DNA of 5,364 nucleotides, from the NCBI GenBank assembly GCA_903921405.1, contig CAIXPV010000044.1, positions 1 to 5,364 on the forward strand. The letters are read 5' to 3'. The notes beneath the pieces are model-generated. The model did not search any database. It worked only from the letters and a program-made list of their open reading frames with translations, and was not told the DNA's origin. This document shows, piece after piece, positions 1 through 5,364 of this stretch. Made by a program: the position numbers and the translations under genes. Position 1 is the first letter of the stretch. Every line of letters starts with the position of its first letter. The DNA is from an uncultured Actinomycetes bacterium (GTDB lineage Bacteria; Actinomycetota; Actinomycetes; Nanopelagicales; Nanopelagicaceae).

Positions 1-1275
1 AACAGTTTCCGGCGCAGTATCGAGTGCAACAGTGCGCATGGCAGTTGTTGCTGTTGGATCTTCCATTCCAAGTGTCCAGAGCGCAACACCACCTAATTGA
101 TACTTTCCAACAAGTTTTGTTCGTTCAGAATAACTGCGGTCACTTTGATACCACACCGTTCTATTGACACTGCAGCTTGTGGATGCGCCTTTAGCGGTTA
201 ATCCATTGAATACCTTTTTATACGAGTAAGTTGCTTCGCTAAATTTCTCATCGAAGATTGGAGTTGCACCGTCAATTATCGCCTTGGCTGCGGCGTAGTT
301 CATCTTAAATGTCGCCGCTTTAGCTCCTCCGATTAGTCCTGGTGGTGCTGAAACAGGACACGTACCTTGCACCGCCGTGATCCAATCTCTGCCATATCCG
401 GGAAGACCAATGAATACTTTCGAGGATGCCATGACACTTATTGCATACTGCAATGTTTTTTCTGTCCAGCTTATTGGGCCAATGGGACCTGGCTTTGCAA
501 CTGAATAGTCATAAGTCATTATGCGTAAGCGATCGATGCTTGATGCGATCTCTGCCCACGAATAAACCGTATAGCCCTTTGCTTTTTCACTTGGGTTAAA
601 TGCATACGGAGTTGAAACTGAAAGTAATTTTTGTGATGCATGTAGTGCAACACTTAACTCTTTAATGAATAGAACCCAATTAGGCGCAGTCTTAGCCCAA
701 GTTGCGCTGCCATCGACAAATGCAAAACCTTCATAATCTAAATCGATTCCATCGAAGTTCTTTATATTTACCAAATCTACAATCGATTTAACGATTGTTG
801 TACGGGTTACAGAGTTAGCTAAATACCCAGATAGCACCAACTTTGAAGTGCCATCAGTCATCGTTGGAATTATTTTTACTCCAGACTTGCGCATCAGGCA
901 CAGAGCATCATCCATTGGCCATGAAGGATTACCCGTTGAATAATCATCTCGAATAACCGTTGGAGCTTTCAGCGTGTACCAAAAGGGCATTACCTCTTTC
1001 ATCAAATCTTTATTAGTAAATAGATAGGATGAATTGAGGGCCGCTATGTCTTCGGGTGAATACTCATTTGGCTCACATGTCACTGGTGAACTTGGTAAAG
1101 CTGCCTCAGTAGTGGGTAACTTCTTGATAAAGGGCATAACCGTTCGCACTGAATAATATGGAATCCAGCCGCTTACAATCTTTCGCGGCTGCTTTTCATC
1201 GGCTCGTGCAACACCATGTGTAGATAAAGTTATAACTAGAGCCACTGAGAGCACGATAGAAAACGAGCGCCTCAT
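1..1275 (-). CDS. Secreted glycoside hydrolase family 18-like protein (C-terminus cut by window edge)
   Basis: An open frame of 425 codons runs from ATG at 1275 to the left edge with no stop, so the C-terminus is missing. Residues 1-25 look like a Sec signal peptide: MRRS, a hydrophobic stretch around 5-18, then a likely cleavage after ARA (23-25). The mature part begins a TIM barrel with GWIPYY (36-41). It carries the GH18 signature DGIDLDYE at 175-182, with D175, D178, D180 and the proton donor E182 all present. MTYDYS (253-258) and a late-strand Trp, W400 in VALWTLG, also fit the family. GH18 enzymes cleave beta-1,4 GlcNAc-type polymers; bacterial relatives of the YaaH type act on peptidoglycan or spore cortex. 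Substrate here is unknown: chitin, wall glycan or a non-enzymatic glycan-binding role are all possible. The mature visible part has four cysteines (67, 126, 306, 368), compatible with disulfides outside the membrane. It follows the DUF3039 gene by 2 nt, so co-transcription and coupled translation are likely. Family call is strong; substrate is not known. Confidence 0.88.
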   Translation of the reverse strand, partial: MRRSFSIVLSVALVITLSTHGVARADEKQPRKIVSGWIPYYSVRTVMPFIKKLPTTEAALPSSPVTCEPNEYSPEDIAALNSSYLFTNKDLMKEVMPFWYTLKAPTVIRDDYSTGNPSWPMDDALCLMRKSGVKIIPTMTDGTSKLVLSGYLANSVTRTTIVKSIVDLVNIKNFDGIDLDYEGFAFVDGSATWAKTAPNWVLFIKELSVALHASQKLLSVSTPYAFNPSEKAKGYTVYSWAEIASSIDRLRIMTYDYSVAKPGPIGPISWTEKTLQYAISVMASSKVFIGLPGYGRDWITAVQGTCPVSAPPGLIGGAKAATFKMNYAAAKAIIDGATPIFDEKFSEATYSYKKVFNGLTAKGASTSCSVNRTVWYQSDRSYSERTKLVGKYQLGGVALWTLGMEDPTATTAMRTVALDTAPETV

Positions 1276-1277
1276 TG

Positions 1278-1547
1278 CTATGAATCTTCAGGGGCTGGCT
1301 TAAGGCCGGCGTAGATCTCTTTACATGTAGGGCAGATGGGGTATTTCTCTGGATCGCGTGATGGGGTCCATTTTTTTCCACACAACGCACGCACTGATTT
1401 GCCAGTTACGGCCGACTCAACAATCTTCTCTTTTTTCACATAGTGCGCAAAGCGATCATGACCACCATCATCTTCTTCAAGGACAGGGCGAGTTAAGAGG
1501 TCAGTGCTGCCTTCGGTCTCGTTACCTGATTTTCTAAAGATTCCCAT
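1278..1547 (-). CDS. DUF3039 family small protein, possible zinc-binding
   Basis: This 89-residue protein matches what I recall of the actinobacterial DUF3039 family: an acidic, variable N-terminus, then HYVKK.KI.ESAVTGK, RALCGK and a P.CP.CKEIY ending. The conserved core is residues 35-81. Cys56, Cys72 and Cys75 together with His35 (and possibly His30) could form a zinc site; this is inferred from residue spacing, not known. There is no signal peptide or membrane segment, so it should be cytoplasmic. The length is normal for the family. The ATG at 1547 is the first sensible start, and no Shine-Dalgarno precedes it; a TATTCT hexamer lies 10 nt upstream, so the mRNA may have almost no leader. 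Its stop lies 2 nt before the GH18-like gene, suggesting a two-gene transcript. The family's molecular function is not established, and the zinc-binding pattern could serve either structure or nucleic-acid contact. Confidence 0.88.
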   Translation of the reverse strand: MGIFRKSGNETEGSTDLLTRPVLEEDDGGHDRFAHYVKKEKIVESAVTGKSVRALCGKKWTPSRDPEKYPICPTCKEIYAGLKPAPEDS

Positions 1548-1557
1548 GAGGTAGATA

Positions 1558-1563
1558 AGAATA
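1558..1563 (-). promoter_or_regulatory. Candidate -10 element for the DUF3039-GH18 unit
   Basis: Read on the minus strand, TATTCT fits the actinobacterial TANNNT -10 pattern and ends 10 nt before the ATG at 1547. Transcription would start only a few nucleotides before the start codon. No convincing -35 is visible. An overlapping alternative, TTATCT at 1553-1558, is a poorer match. Some promoter must lie in or near this 53-nt gap because the gene is divergent from argF. Confidence 0.35.
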
Positions 1564-1588
1564 CCTGTGAGCGCGGCAAAACTACGGG

Positions 1589-1594
1589 TAGAAT
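1589..1594 (+). promoter_or_regulatory. Candidate -10 element for argF, leaderless arrangement
   Basis: TAGAAT matches the TANNNT consensus (5 of 6 to TATAAT) and is separated from the argF ATG at 1601 by 6 nt. The expected transcription start therefore falls on or next to the A of the start codon. No purine-rich Shine-Dalgarno lies in the usual place before the ATG, which fits leaderless translation, common in actinobacteria. The -35 region is weak; the best match, CTGTGA at 1565-1570, is poor. I see no recognisable ArgR operator. Confidence 0.6.
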
Positions 1595-1600
1595 TCGCAA

Positions 1601-2545
1601 ATGAAGGACTTACTGCGCACCCAAGACCTGTGCCGAGCCGATGTTGAGCTTTTGCTGGATACCGCCGCCGATTTTGCGAAAAATCCCTTGCGATCTAATA
1701 CCGCATTGGCAAATAAATCCGTAGCCATTTATATGACTAAGCCTTCAACCCGAACTCGCCTGTCCTCAGAAACGGCCGTAGCCCACTTAGGTGGAACACC
1801 AATATTCATCCGCGGTGATGAGTTACAACTCGGCCGTGGTGAAACTATTGCAGATACTGCACGAATTATCAGTGGCTACTGCAGCGCATTGATTATTAGA
1901 ACTTTTGCACAATCTGATGTTAATGAACTCGGCGCGAATGCTTCGATTCCAGTCATTAATGCCTTAACCGATGATGATCACCCAACACAGTTACTTGCCG
2001 ATTGGTTAACAATTCGCGAACAGTTTGGAAAAGATATCGCAGGTCGCAAATTTGTTTATTTAGGTGACGGTAACAATATGTCTCATGCGTGGTTAATCAT
2101 GGGTGCGATCATGGGTGCACATGTTGTCACTGCAACACCAGAAGGTGCATGGGCGCCTAATCCACATGTTGTTGAAATTGCACAAAAAATTGCAGAACAA
2201 AGTGGCGGAAAAGTTGAAGTACTTCATGATGCAGAAGCTGCTGCTAAAGATGCGAGCGTTTTATACACCGATGTATGGATGTCTATGGGAGATCCTGACA
2301 ATGAACGTGAAGAAAAAGTGCTGGCACTCTCACCATTTGCGGTAACAGAAAATTTAATGTCTCTGACACAAAAAGATTCAGTGTTCATGCATTGTTTACC
2401 TGCACATCGCGGTGAAGAGGTAGAGGCCTCTGTGATAGACGGAACAAGATCTGTTATCTGGCGTGAGGCATATCATCGTCGTACAACGATTCAATCTTTG
2501 CTTTACCACCTAGTAAATGGTGACCTTAAAGGATCCAAGCACTAG
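1601..2545 (+). CDS. argF: Ornithine carbamoyltransferase
   Basis: Makes citrulline from ornithine and carbamoyl phosphate, a cytoplasmic step of arginine biosynthesis; the enzyme is normally a trimer. All diagnostic motifs are present in the 314-residue product: the carbamoyl-phosphate loop STRTR (49-53), HPTQ (127-130), GDGNN (155-159), the ornithine-loop DVWMSMG (224-230) and the catalytic HCLPAHRG (264-271) with Cys265. The SMG motif favours ornithine over the acetyl- or succinyl-ornithine variants. The length is typical. The C-terminal helix reads REAYHRRTTIQ (288-298) where E. coli and mycobacterial enzymes have a QAENRMH/EAENRLH-type sequence; the Arg expected to contact carbamoyl phosphate is kept as R293, but the neighbouring Asn and His are changed. 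The gene lies apart from other arginine genes in this window, divergent from the DUF3039 unit and 10 nt before pntAA. The ATG at 1601 is chosen because the protein begins at the usual place for the family and a -10-like hexamer sits just upstream. A catabolic role is less likely because no arginine deiminase-pathway neighbour is visible. Confidence 0.96.
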   Translation: MKDLLRTQDLCRADVELLLDTAADFAKNPLRSNTALANKSVAIYMTKPSTRTRLSSETAVAHLGGTPIFIRGDELQLGRGETIADTARIISGYCSALIIRTFAQSDVNELGANASIPVINALTDDDHPTQLLADWLTIREQFGKDIAGRKFVYLGDGNNMSHAWLIMGAIMGAHVVTATPEGAWAPNPHVVEIAQKIAEQSGGKVEVLHDAEAAAKDASVLYTDVWMSMGDPDNEREEKVLALSPFAVTENLMSLTQKDSVFMHCLPAHRGEEVEASVIDGTRSVIWREAYHRRTTIQSLLYHLVNGDLKGSKH

Positions 2546-2548
2546 TAT
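2520..2548 (+). promoter_or_regulatory. Candidate internal promoter for the pnt genes, overlapping the argF stop codon
   Basis: GTGACC at 2520-2525 matches the TTGACA -35 at four positions. After a 17-nt spacer comes TAGTAT at 2543-2548, a TANNNT -10 whose first three bases are the argF TAG stop codon. Seven nucleotides then separate it from the pntAA ATG at 2556, so the transcript would begin at or beside the start codon. The nearest purine-rich tract (AAAGGA, 2528-2533) is 22 nt from the ATG, too far for normal ribosome binding. Together this supports separate, leaderless transcription of pntAA. It is a sequence-pattern prediction only. Confidence 0.5.
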
Positions 2549-2555
2549 TTGGCGC

Positions 2556-3683
2556 ATGCGCATAGCCGTACCTAAAGAAATTCGTGATGGGGAAAAGCGC
2601 GTGGCGCTTGTTCCAGACATTATCAATAAATTAACTCGACTAGGTTTCGATGTTGTTATCGAATCCGGAGCCGGAGTTCACTCGCAAGCAACAGATGCTG
2701 ATTACGTAAGCGCTGGTGCGACGATCTCGAATGGTGAAGTTCTCAGCGCCGCTGATGCCGTTCTATCTGTACAGCCTTTAACACCAGCCCAGATGGCTAC
2801 TTTGAAGAAAGGCGCAGTGACTCTCAGTTTCATGTCACCCGTTACTGCAGTTGATTCAATTGATGCCGCTGTCGCTGCCGGAGTTACTGCATTCTCATTA
2901 GAACTTGTCCCACGCATTTCGCGTGCTCAATCAATGGATGCACTTTCTTCGCAAGCTTTGTGTGCAGGTTATCGCGCTGCATTAGTTGGCGCTGAATTAT
3001 CTCCACGCTTTTTCCCAATGCTTATGACTGCTGCAGGAACTGTTACTCCTGCACAAGTCTTAGTTCTTGGTGCAGGCGTTGCAGGTCTGCAAGCAATTGC
3101 AACTGCACGTCGCTTAGGTGCAGTTGTATCTGCATACGATGTGCGACCTGCATCGGCCGATGAAGTTCGTTCAATGGGTGCAACATTTATTGAGTTAGAA
3201 CTTGAAGCGCTAGAAGGCACTGGCGGTTATGCACGCGAGATGACAGAGGATCGTGCAGCGCAACAGCAAGCACTTCTTACTCCATACATCGCTAAATCAC
3301 ATGTAGTTATTACAACTGCAGCCGTTCCTGGTCGCCAAGCACCACGCTTGATGACTAAGGCAATGGTTGACTCAATGGCTCCAGGAACAATCATCATTGA
3401 CTTAGCTGCAGAAACTGGCGGCAACGTAGAAGGTTCAAAGCCAGGAGAAATTGTTTCAACTGCCAATGGAGTGCGAATCTGGGGCGGAAAAGATGTTCCA
3501 AGCCAACTTCCATTCCACGCTTCATTCCTTTATTCACGTAACGTTGTCAATCTTCTTACTCTCTTTACAACAGCAGCTAAAGATGAGGCTGCCGTTGCAT
3601 TTAACCTCGATTTTGAGGATGAAATCATTAATGGAGCCGCAGTAACGCATGGCGGATCACGTAGAAATGCGGGAGGTAAGTAA
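2556..3683 (+). CDS. pntAA: NAD(P) transhydrogenase, alpha subunit part 1 (NAD(H)-binding domain I)
   Basis: The peripheral, cytoplasmic-face subunit of proton-translocating transhydrogenase, which binds NAD(H) and passes hydride to NADP+ on PntB. The 375-residue product starts with the family's MRIAVPKE and has the alanine dehydrogenase/PNT N-domain. The segment RISRAQSMD gives R120, Q125 and D128, with the same spacing as the active-site Arg, Gln and Asp of the Rhodospirillum rubrum protein. The Rossmann fold follows: GAGVAG at 172-177, then YDVRP with D195, the acidic residue expected to bind the NAD ribose and exclude NADP. No membrane helices are present; those are on the separate pntAB, as in split-alpha systems, whereas E. 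coli PntA is fused. In-frame ATG (2517) and GTG (2520) codons upstream would overlap argF and add 12-13 residues unlike the family, so ATG 2556 is preferred. The gene lies 10 nt after argF and directly abuts pntAB. Confidence 0.95.
   Translation: MRIAVPKEIRDGEKRVALVPDIINKLTRLGFDVVIESGAGVHSQATDADYVSAGATISNGEVLSAADAVLSVQPLTPAQMATLKKGAVTLSFMSPVTAVDSIDAAVAAGVTAFSLELVPRISRAQSMDALSSQALCAGYRAALVGAELSPRFFPMLMTAAGTVTPAQVLVLGAGVAGLQAIATARRLGAVVSAYDVRPASADEVRSMGATFIELELEALEGTGGYAREMTEDRAAQQQALLTPYIAKSHVVITTAAVPGRQAPRLMTKAMVDSMAPGTIIIDLAAETGGNVEGSKPGEIVSTANGVRIWGGKDVPSQLPFHASFLYSRNVVNLLTLFTTAAKDEAAVAFNLDFEDEIINGAAVTHGGSRRNAGGK
3671..3676 (+). promoter_or_regulatory. Shine-Dalgarno site for pntAB
   Basis: GGGAGG lies inside the last codons of pntAA, 7 nt before the pntAB ATG at 3684. 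It fixes that start and shows that this downstream gene uses conventional ribosome binding, unlike argF and pntAA, which lack such a site. Confidence 0.8.
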
Positions 3684-3965
3684 ATGGAGCCGATTGCAGT
3701 TATTTCGATCTTCGTATTAGCGGTCTTCGTCGGGTTTGAAGTCGTATCTAAAGTCTCTTCCACGCTACACACTCCGCTTATGTCGGGTGCTAATGCGATT
3801 CACGGAGTGATTTTGGTTGGCGCAATCATTGTGGCCGACCACAGTTCAACAAATTTGGAGCTCGGACTTGCGGTTGCCGCAATTGTTCTGGCGACAATCA
3901 ACATGGTTGGCGGCTTCGTCGTTACCGATCGAATGCTTGAAATGTTCAAAGGAAAAAAGAAATGA
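3684..3965 (+). CDS. pntAB: NAD(P) transhydrogenase, alpha subunit part 2 (membrane domain)
   Basis: A 93-residue membrane subunit which, with the helices of PntB, forms the proton channel of the transhydrogenase. Three hydrophobic segments are visible, roughly 4-22, 36-53 and 58-80, matching the three-helix alpha-2 subunit of split systems. LHTPLMSGANAIHG (28-41) is the family's characteristic stretch, and the protein ends with the usual TDRMLEMF followed by a lysine-rich tail. His40 occupies the position where E. coli PntA has Ser (NAISG), pairing with an Asn in place of the E. coli PntB His91. The ATG follows the pntAA TAA with no gap and has a strong ribosome binding site, while its own stop overlaps the pntB start as ATGA. 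This packing indicates one transcript and coupled translation giving balanced subunits. Confidence 0.95.
   Translation: MEPIAVISIFVLAVFVGFEVVSKVSSTLHTPLMSGANAIHGVILVGAIIVADHSSTNLELGLAVAAIVLATINMVGGFVVTDRMLEMFKGKKK
3948..3953 (+). promoter_or_regulatory. Shine-Dalgarno site for pntB
   Basis: AAAGGA near the end of pntAB lies 8 nt before the pntB ATG at 3962. With the ATGA stop/start overlap it supports that start and translational coupling to pntAB. Confidence 0.7.
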
Positions 3966-5364
3966 GCCGCACTCTGTATGACCTCATTGGCCTAGCTGCT
4001 GGTGTCGCCTTCATCCTTGCCCTAAAAGGCTTGTCACATCCAAAGACTGCGCGTCGAGGAAACTTAATTGGCGCATTTGGTGCAACGTTGGCGACAATCG
4101 TTGTCTTCTTCTTTGTTGTAGCTCCTAAGACTGGAGTTGCTCACGCACTTCCACTTCATCACCTTGGTTGGATTCTTGGTGCAATGACCGTTGGTTTAGC
4201 CATAGGTGTACCTGCTGCACGTAAAGTTGAAATGACTCAGATGCCACAACTCGTTGCACTATTTAATGGTGTTGGTGGTGGCGCAGCTGCACTTGTTGCA
4301 ATCGTTGAGTACTTACACCTTGGTAGCGGAGCAACAAAGGCCGAAGTTATCTTTACAGTATTCACGGTAATCGTGGGCTGCGTTTCATTCAGCGGATCTG
4401 TTATTACCTTCATGAAGTTGCAAGAGCTCATGACTACTCGCCCAGTTATTTTCCCTGCGGGCCGCTTTATTATTGCTGCCACTTTGGTGAGCGTTATTGG
4501 CGTTGGTGGTTGGGTTGTTGCAGCACTTGGAACAACACCTCTGCTTGTTCTAGCTGGATTATCGCTTCTCTTTGGCGTGCTCTTTGTACTGCCAGTTGGT
4601 GGCGCAGATGTTCCAATTGTTATCTCACTGTTGAACGCCTTTACTGGTTTAACTGTGGCAGCAAGTGGTTATGTGCTTGATTCAGTACTACTTATTATCG
4701 CTGGAACTTTAGTTGGCGCTTCAGGAACAATTCTGACGCGTCTTATGGCCGAAGCCATGGGTCGTTCACTCTTTGGAACTTTGTTCGGTGCATTTACCGC
4801 AAAGCCACAAGCTGCATCAGATTCGGCAGAAGAGCGTCCAGTGCGTTCAGGCTCACCTGATGACGTAGCGATCTTGCTGAACTATGCACGTCGTGTAGTA
4901 ATCGTTCCTGGCTTTGGTTTAGCTGTTGCACAAGCACAGCACACAGTCCGCGAACTTGCAGACTTAATGATTTCTAAGGGCATTGATGTTGCTTATGGAA
5001 TTCACCCAGTTGCAGGTCGCATGCCAGGACACATGAACGTTCTACTGGCTGAAGCAAATGTTCCTTATGATCAACTAGAGGAGATGGATGAGATTAATCC
5101 AACTTTTAGTCAGACCGATGTTGCAATTGTTATTGGAGCAAACGACGTAGTAAATCCAGCGGCAGAAAATACTCCAGGTTGCCCAATCTATGGAATGCCA
5201 ATTCTGCAAGTTGCTAACGCAGCAAATGTAATCTTCTTAAAGCGTTCGATGCGCCCAGGTTTTGCTGGAATTGAAAATGATTTGCTCTACGAGCCAAAAA
5301 CCACACTTCTCTTTGGTGATGCTAAGGATTCCCTGACTAAAGTAGTAAGCGCACTTAAGAACCT
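3962..5364 (+). CDS. pntB: NAD(P) transhydrogenase, beta subunit (C-terminal end cut by window edge)
   Basis: The integral membrane subunit that carries most of the proton channel and the NADP(H)-binding domain III. The visible frame has 467 full codons and no stop; E. coli PntB has 462, so probably only a few residues are missing. Hydrophobic helices fill about 1-270, including NGVGGGAAA (102-110), FSGSVITFMKLQ (143-154) and GGADVPIVISLLN (213-225). A polar linker (about 280-298) leads to domain III. There PGFGLAVAQAQ (316-326) and AGRMPGHMNVLLAEA (351-365) form the nucleotide site, GANDVVNPAA (392-401) holds the NADP-contacting D395, and KRSM (427-430) should bind the 2'-phosphate. All hallmark residues are intact, so the enzyme should be active, using inward proton flow to make NADPH from NADH. 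Asn102 aligns with E. coli His91. The start overlaps the pntAB stop by 4 nt. Confidence 0.96.
   Translation, partial: MSRTLYDLIGLAAGVAFILALKGLSHPKTARRGNLIGAFGATLATIVVFFFVVAPKTGVAHALPLHHLGWILGAMTVGLAIGVPAARKVEMTQMPQLVALFNGVGGGAAALVAIVEYLHLGSGATKAEVIFTVFTVIVGCVSFSGSVITFMKLQELMTTRPVIFPAGRFIIAATLVSVIGVGGWVVAALGTTPLLVLAGLSLLFGVLFVLPVGGADVPIVISLLNAFTGLTVAASGYVLDSVLLIIAGTLVGASGTILTRLMAEAMGRSLFGTLFGAFTAKPQAASDSAEERPVRSGSPDDVAILLNYARRVVIVPGFGLAVAQAQHTVRELADLMISKGIDVAYGIHPVAGRMPGHMNVLLAEANVPYDQLEEMDEINPTFSQTDVAIVIGANDVVNPAAENTPGCPIYGMPILQVANAANVIFLKRSMRPGFAGIENDLLYEPKTTLLFGDAKDSLTKVVSALKN

Noticed and set aside
1196..1390. Minus-strand 64-codon open frame across the DUF3039/GH18 junction
   Set aside because: It lies out of frame over two well-supported genes, and its product shows no recognisable motif.
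2103..2345. Plus-strand alternate frame inside argF
   Set aside because: It overlaps the ornithine-binding domain of argF out of frame, and its product is Met/Lys/His-rich with no family resemblance.
2517..2555. Longer pntAA starting at ATG 2517 (or GTG 2520), overlapping argF
   Set aside because: The added residues have no counterpart in the family, no ribosome site precedes them, and MRIAVPKE at 2556 is the usual start.
2702..3466. Three minus-strand open frames opposite pntAA (2702-2917, 2969-3220, 3227-3466)
   Set aside because: They are antisense shadows of an Ala/Val-rich gene, with low-complexity products and no ribosome sites or family resemblance.
3451..3645. Plus-strand alternate frame inside pntAA
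   Set aside because: It is out of frame with a conserved gene, has no ribosome site and no recognisable product.
3530..3772. Minus-strand open frame across the pntAA/pntAB junction
   Set aside because: It lies antisense to two intact, strongly identified genes and its product has no recognisable motif.
4237..4482. Minus-strand open frame inside pntB
   Set aside because: It is antisense to conserved PntB membrane motifs and is explained by the codon use of that gene.
1..5364. Mobile element, CRISPR, tRNA/rRNA, phage or defence system
   Set aside because: I saw no terminal repeats, spaced direct repeats, RNA gene motifs or transposase/nuclease genes; about 99% of the window is explained by six ordinary genes.

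Overview
The window reads as a compact chromosomal segment from a low- to mid-GC actinobacterium. My best guess is the streamlined freshwater acI / Candidatus Nanopelagicales group. The actinobacterial signs are a DUF3039 protein, a three-gene proton-translocating transhydrogenase of the mycobacterial/Thermus layout, and -10-like hexamers placed 6-7 nt before start codons that lack a Shine-Dalgarno sequence (leaderless style). The streamlining signs are intergenic gaps of 53, 10, 2, 0 and -4 nt and moderate GC judged by eye. The lineage is an inference; only the genes are read directly.

Left part (1-1547, minus strand): a two-gene unit read leftwards. A small DUF3039 protein with a Cys/His pattern resembling a zinc-binding site is followed after 2 nt by a secreted family 18 glycoside hydrolase-like protein, which runs off the left edge. 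Its barrel has the full DxxDxDxE catalytic motif.

Middle (1548-1600): a 53-nt divergent intergenic region that must hold the promoters for both directions.

Right part (1601-5364, plus strand): argF (ornithine carbamoyltransferase), then pntAA, pntAB and pntB, encoding the membrane-bound NAD(P) transhydrogenase that uses the proton gradient to make NADPH from NADH. pntAA-pntAB-pntB are packed stop-to-start or overlapping, with clear ribosome binding sites before the second and third genes. pntB is cut by the right edge only at its extreme C-terminus. A promoter-like -35/-10 pair inside the end of argF suggests that the pnt genes can also be transcribed separately from argF.

Functionally, argF serves arginine synthesis and the pnt genes supply NADPH for biosynthesis, so both belong to core anabolism. 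The left unit is a secreted hydrolase plus a small protein of unknown function. I found no mobile element, CRISPR array, RNA gene, phage gene or defence gene, and no evidence of a new multi-gene system. The more interesting points are the start-proximal promoters, the membrane His/Asn exchange in the transhydrogenase, the DUF3039-GH18 pairing and the isolated position of argF.
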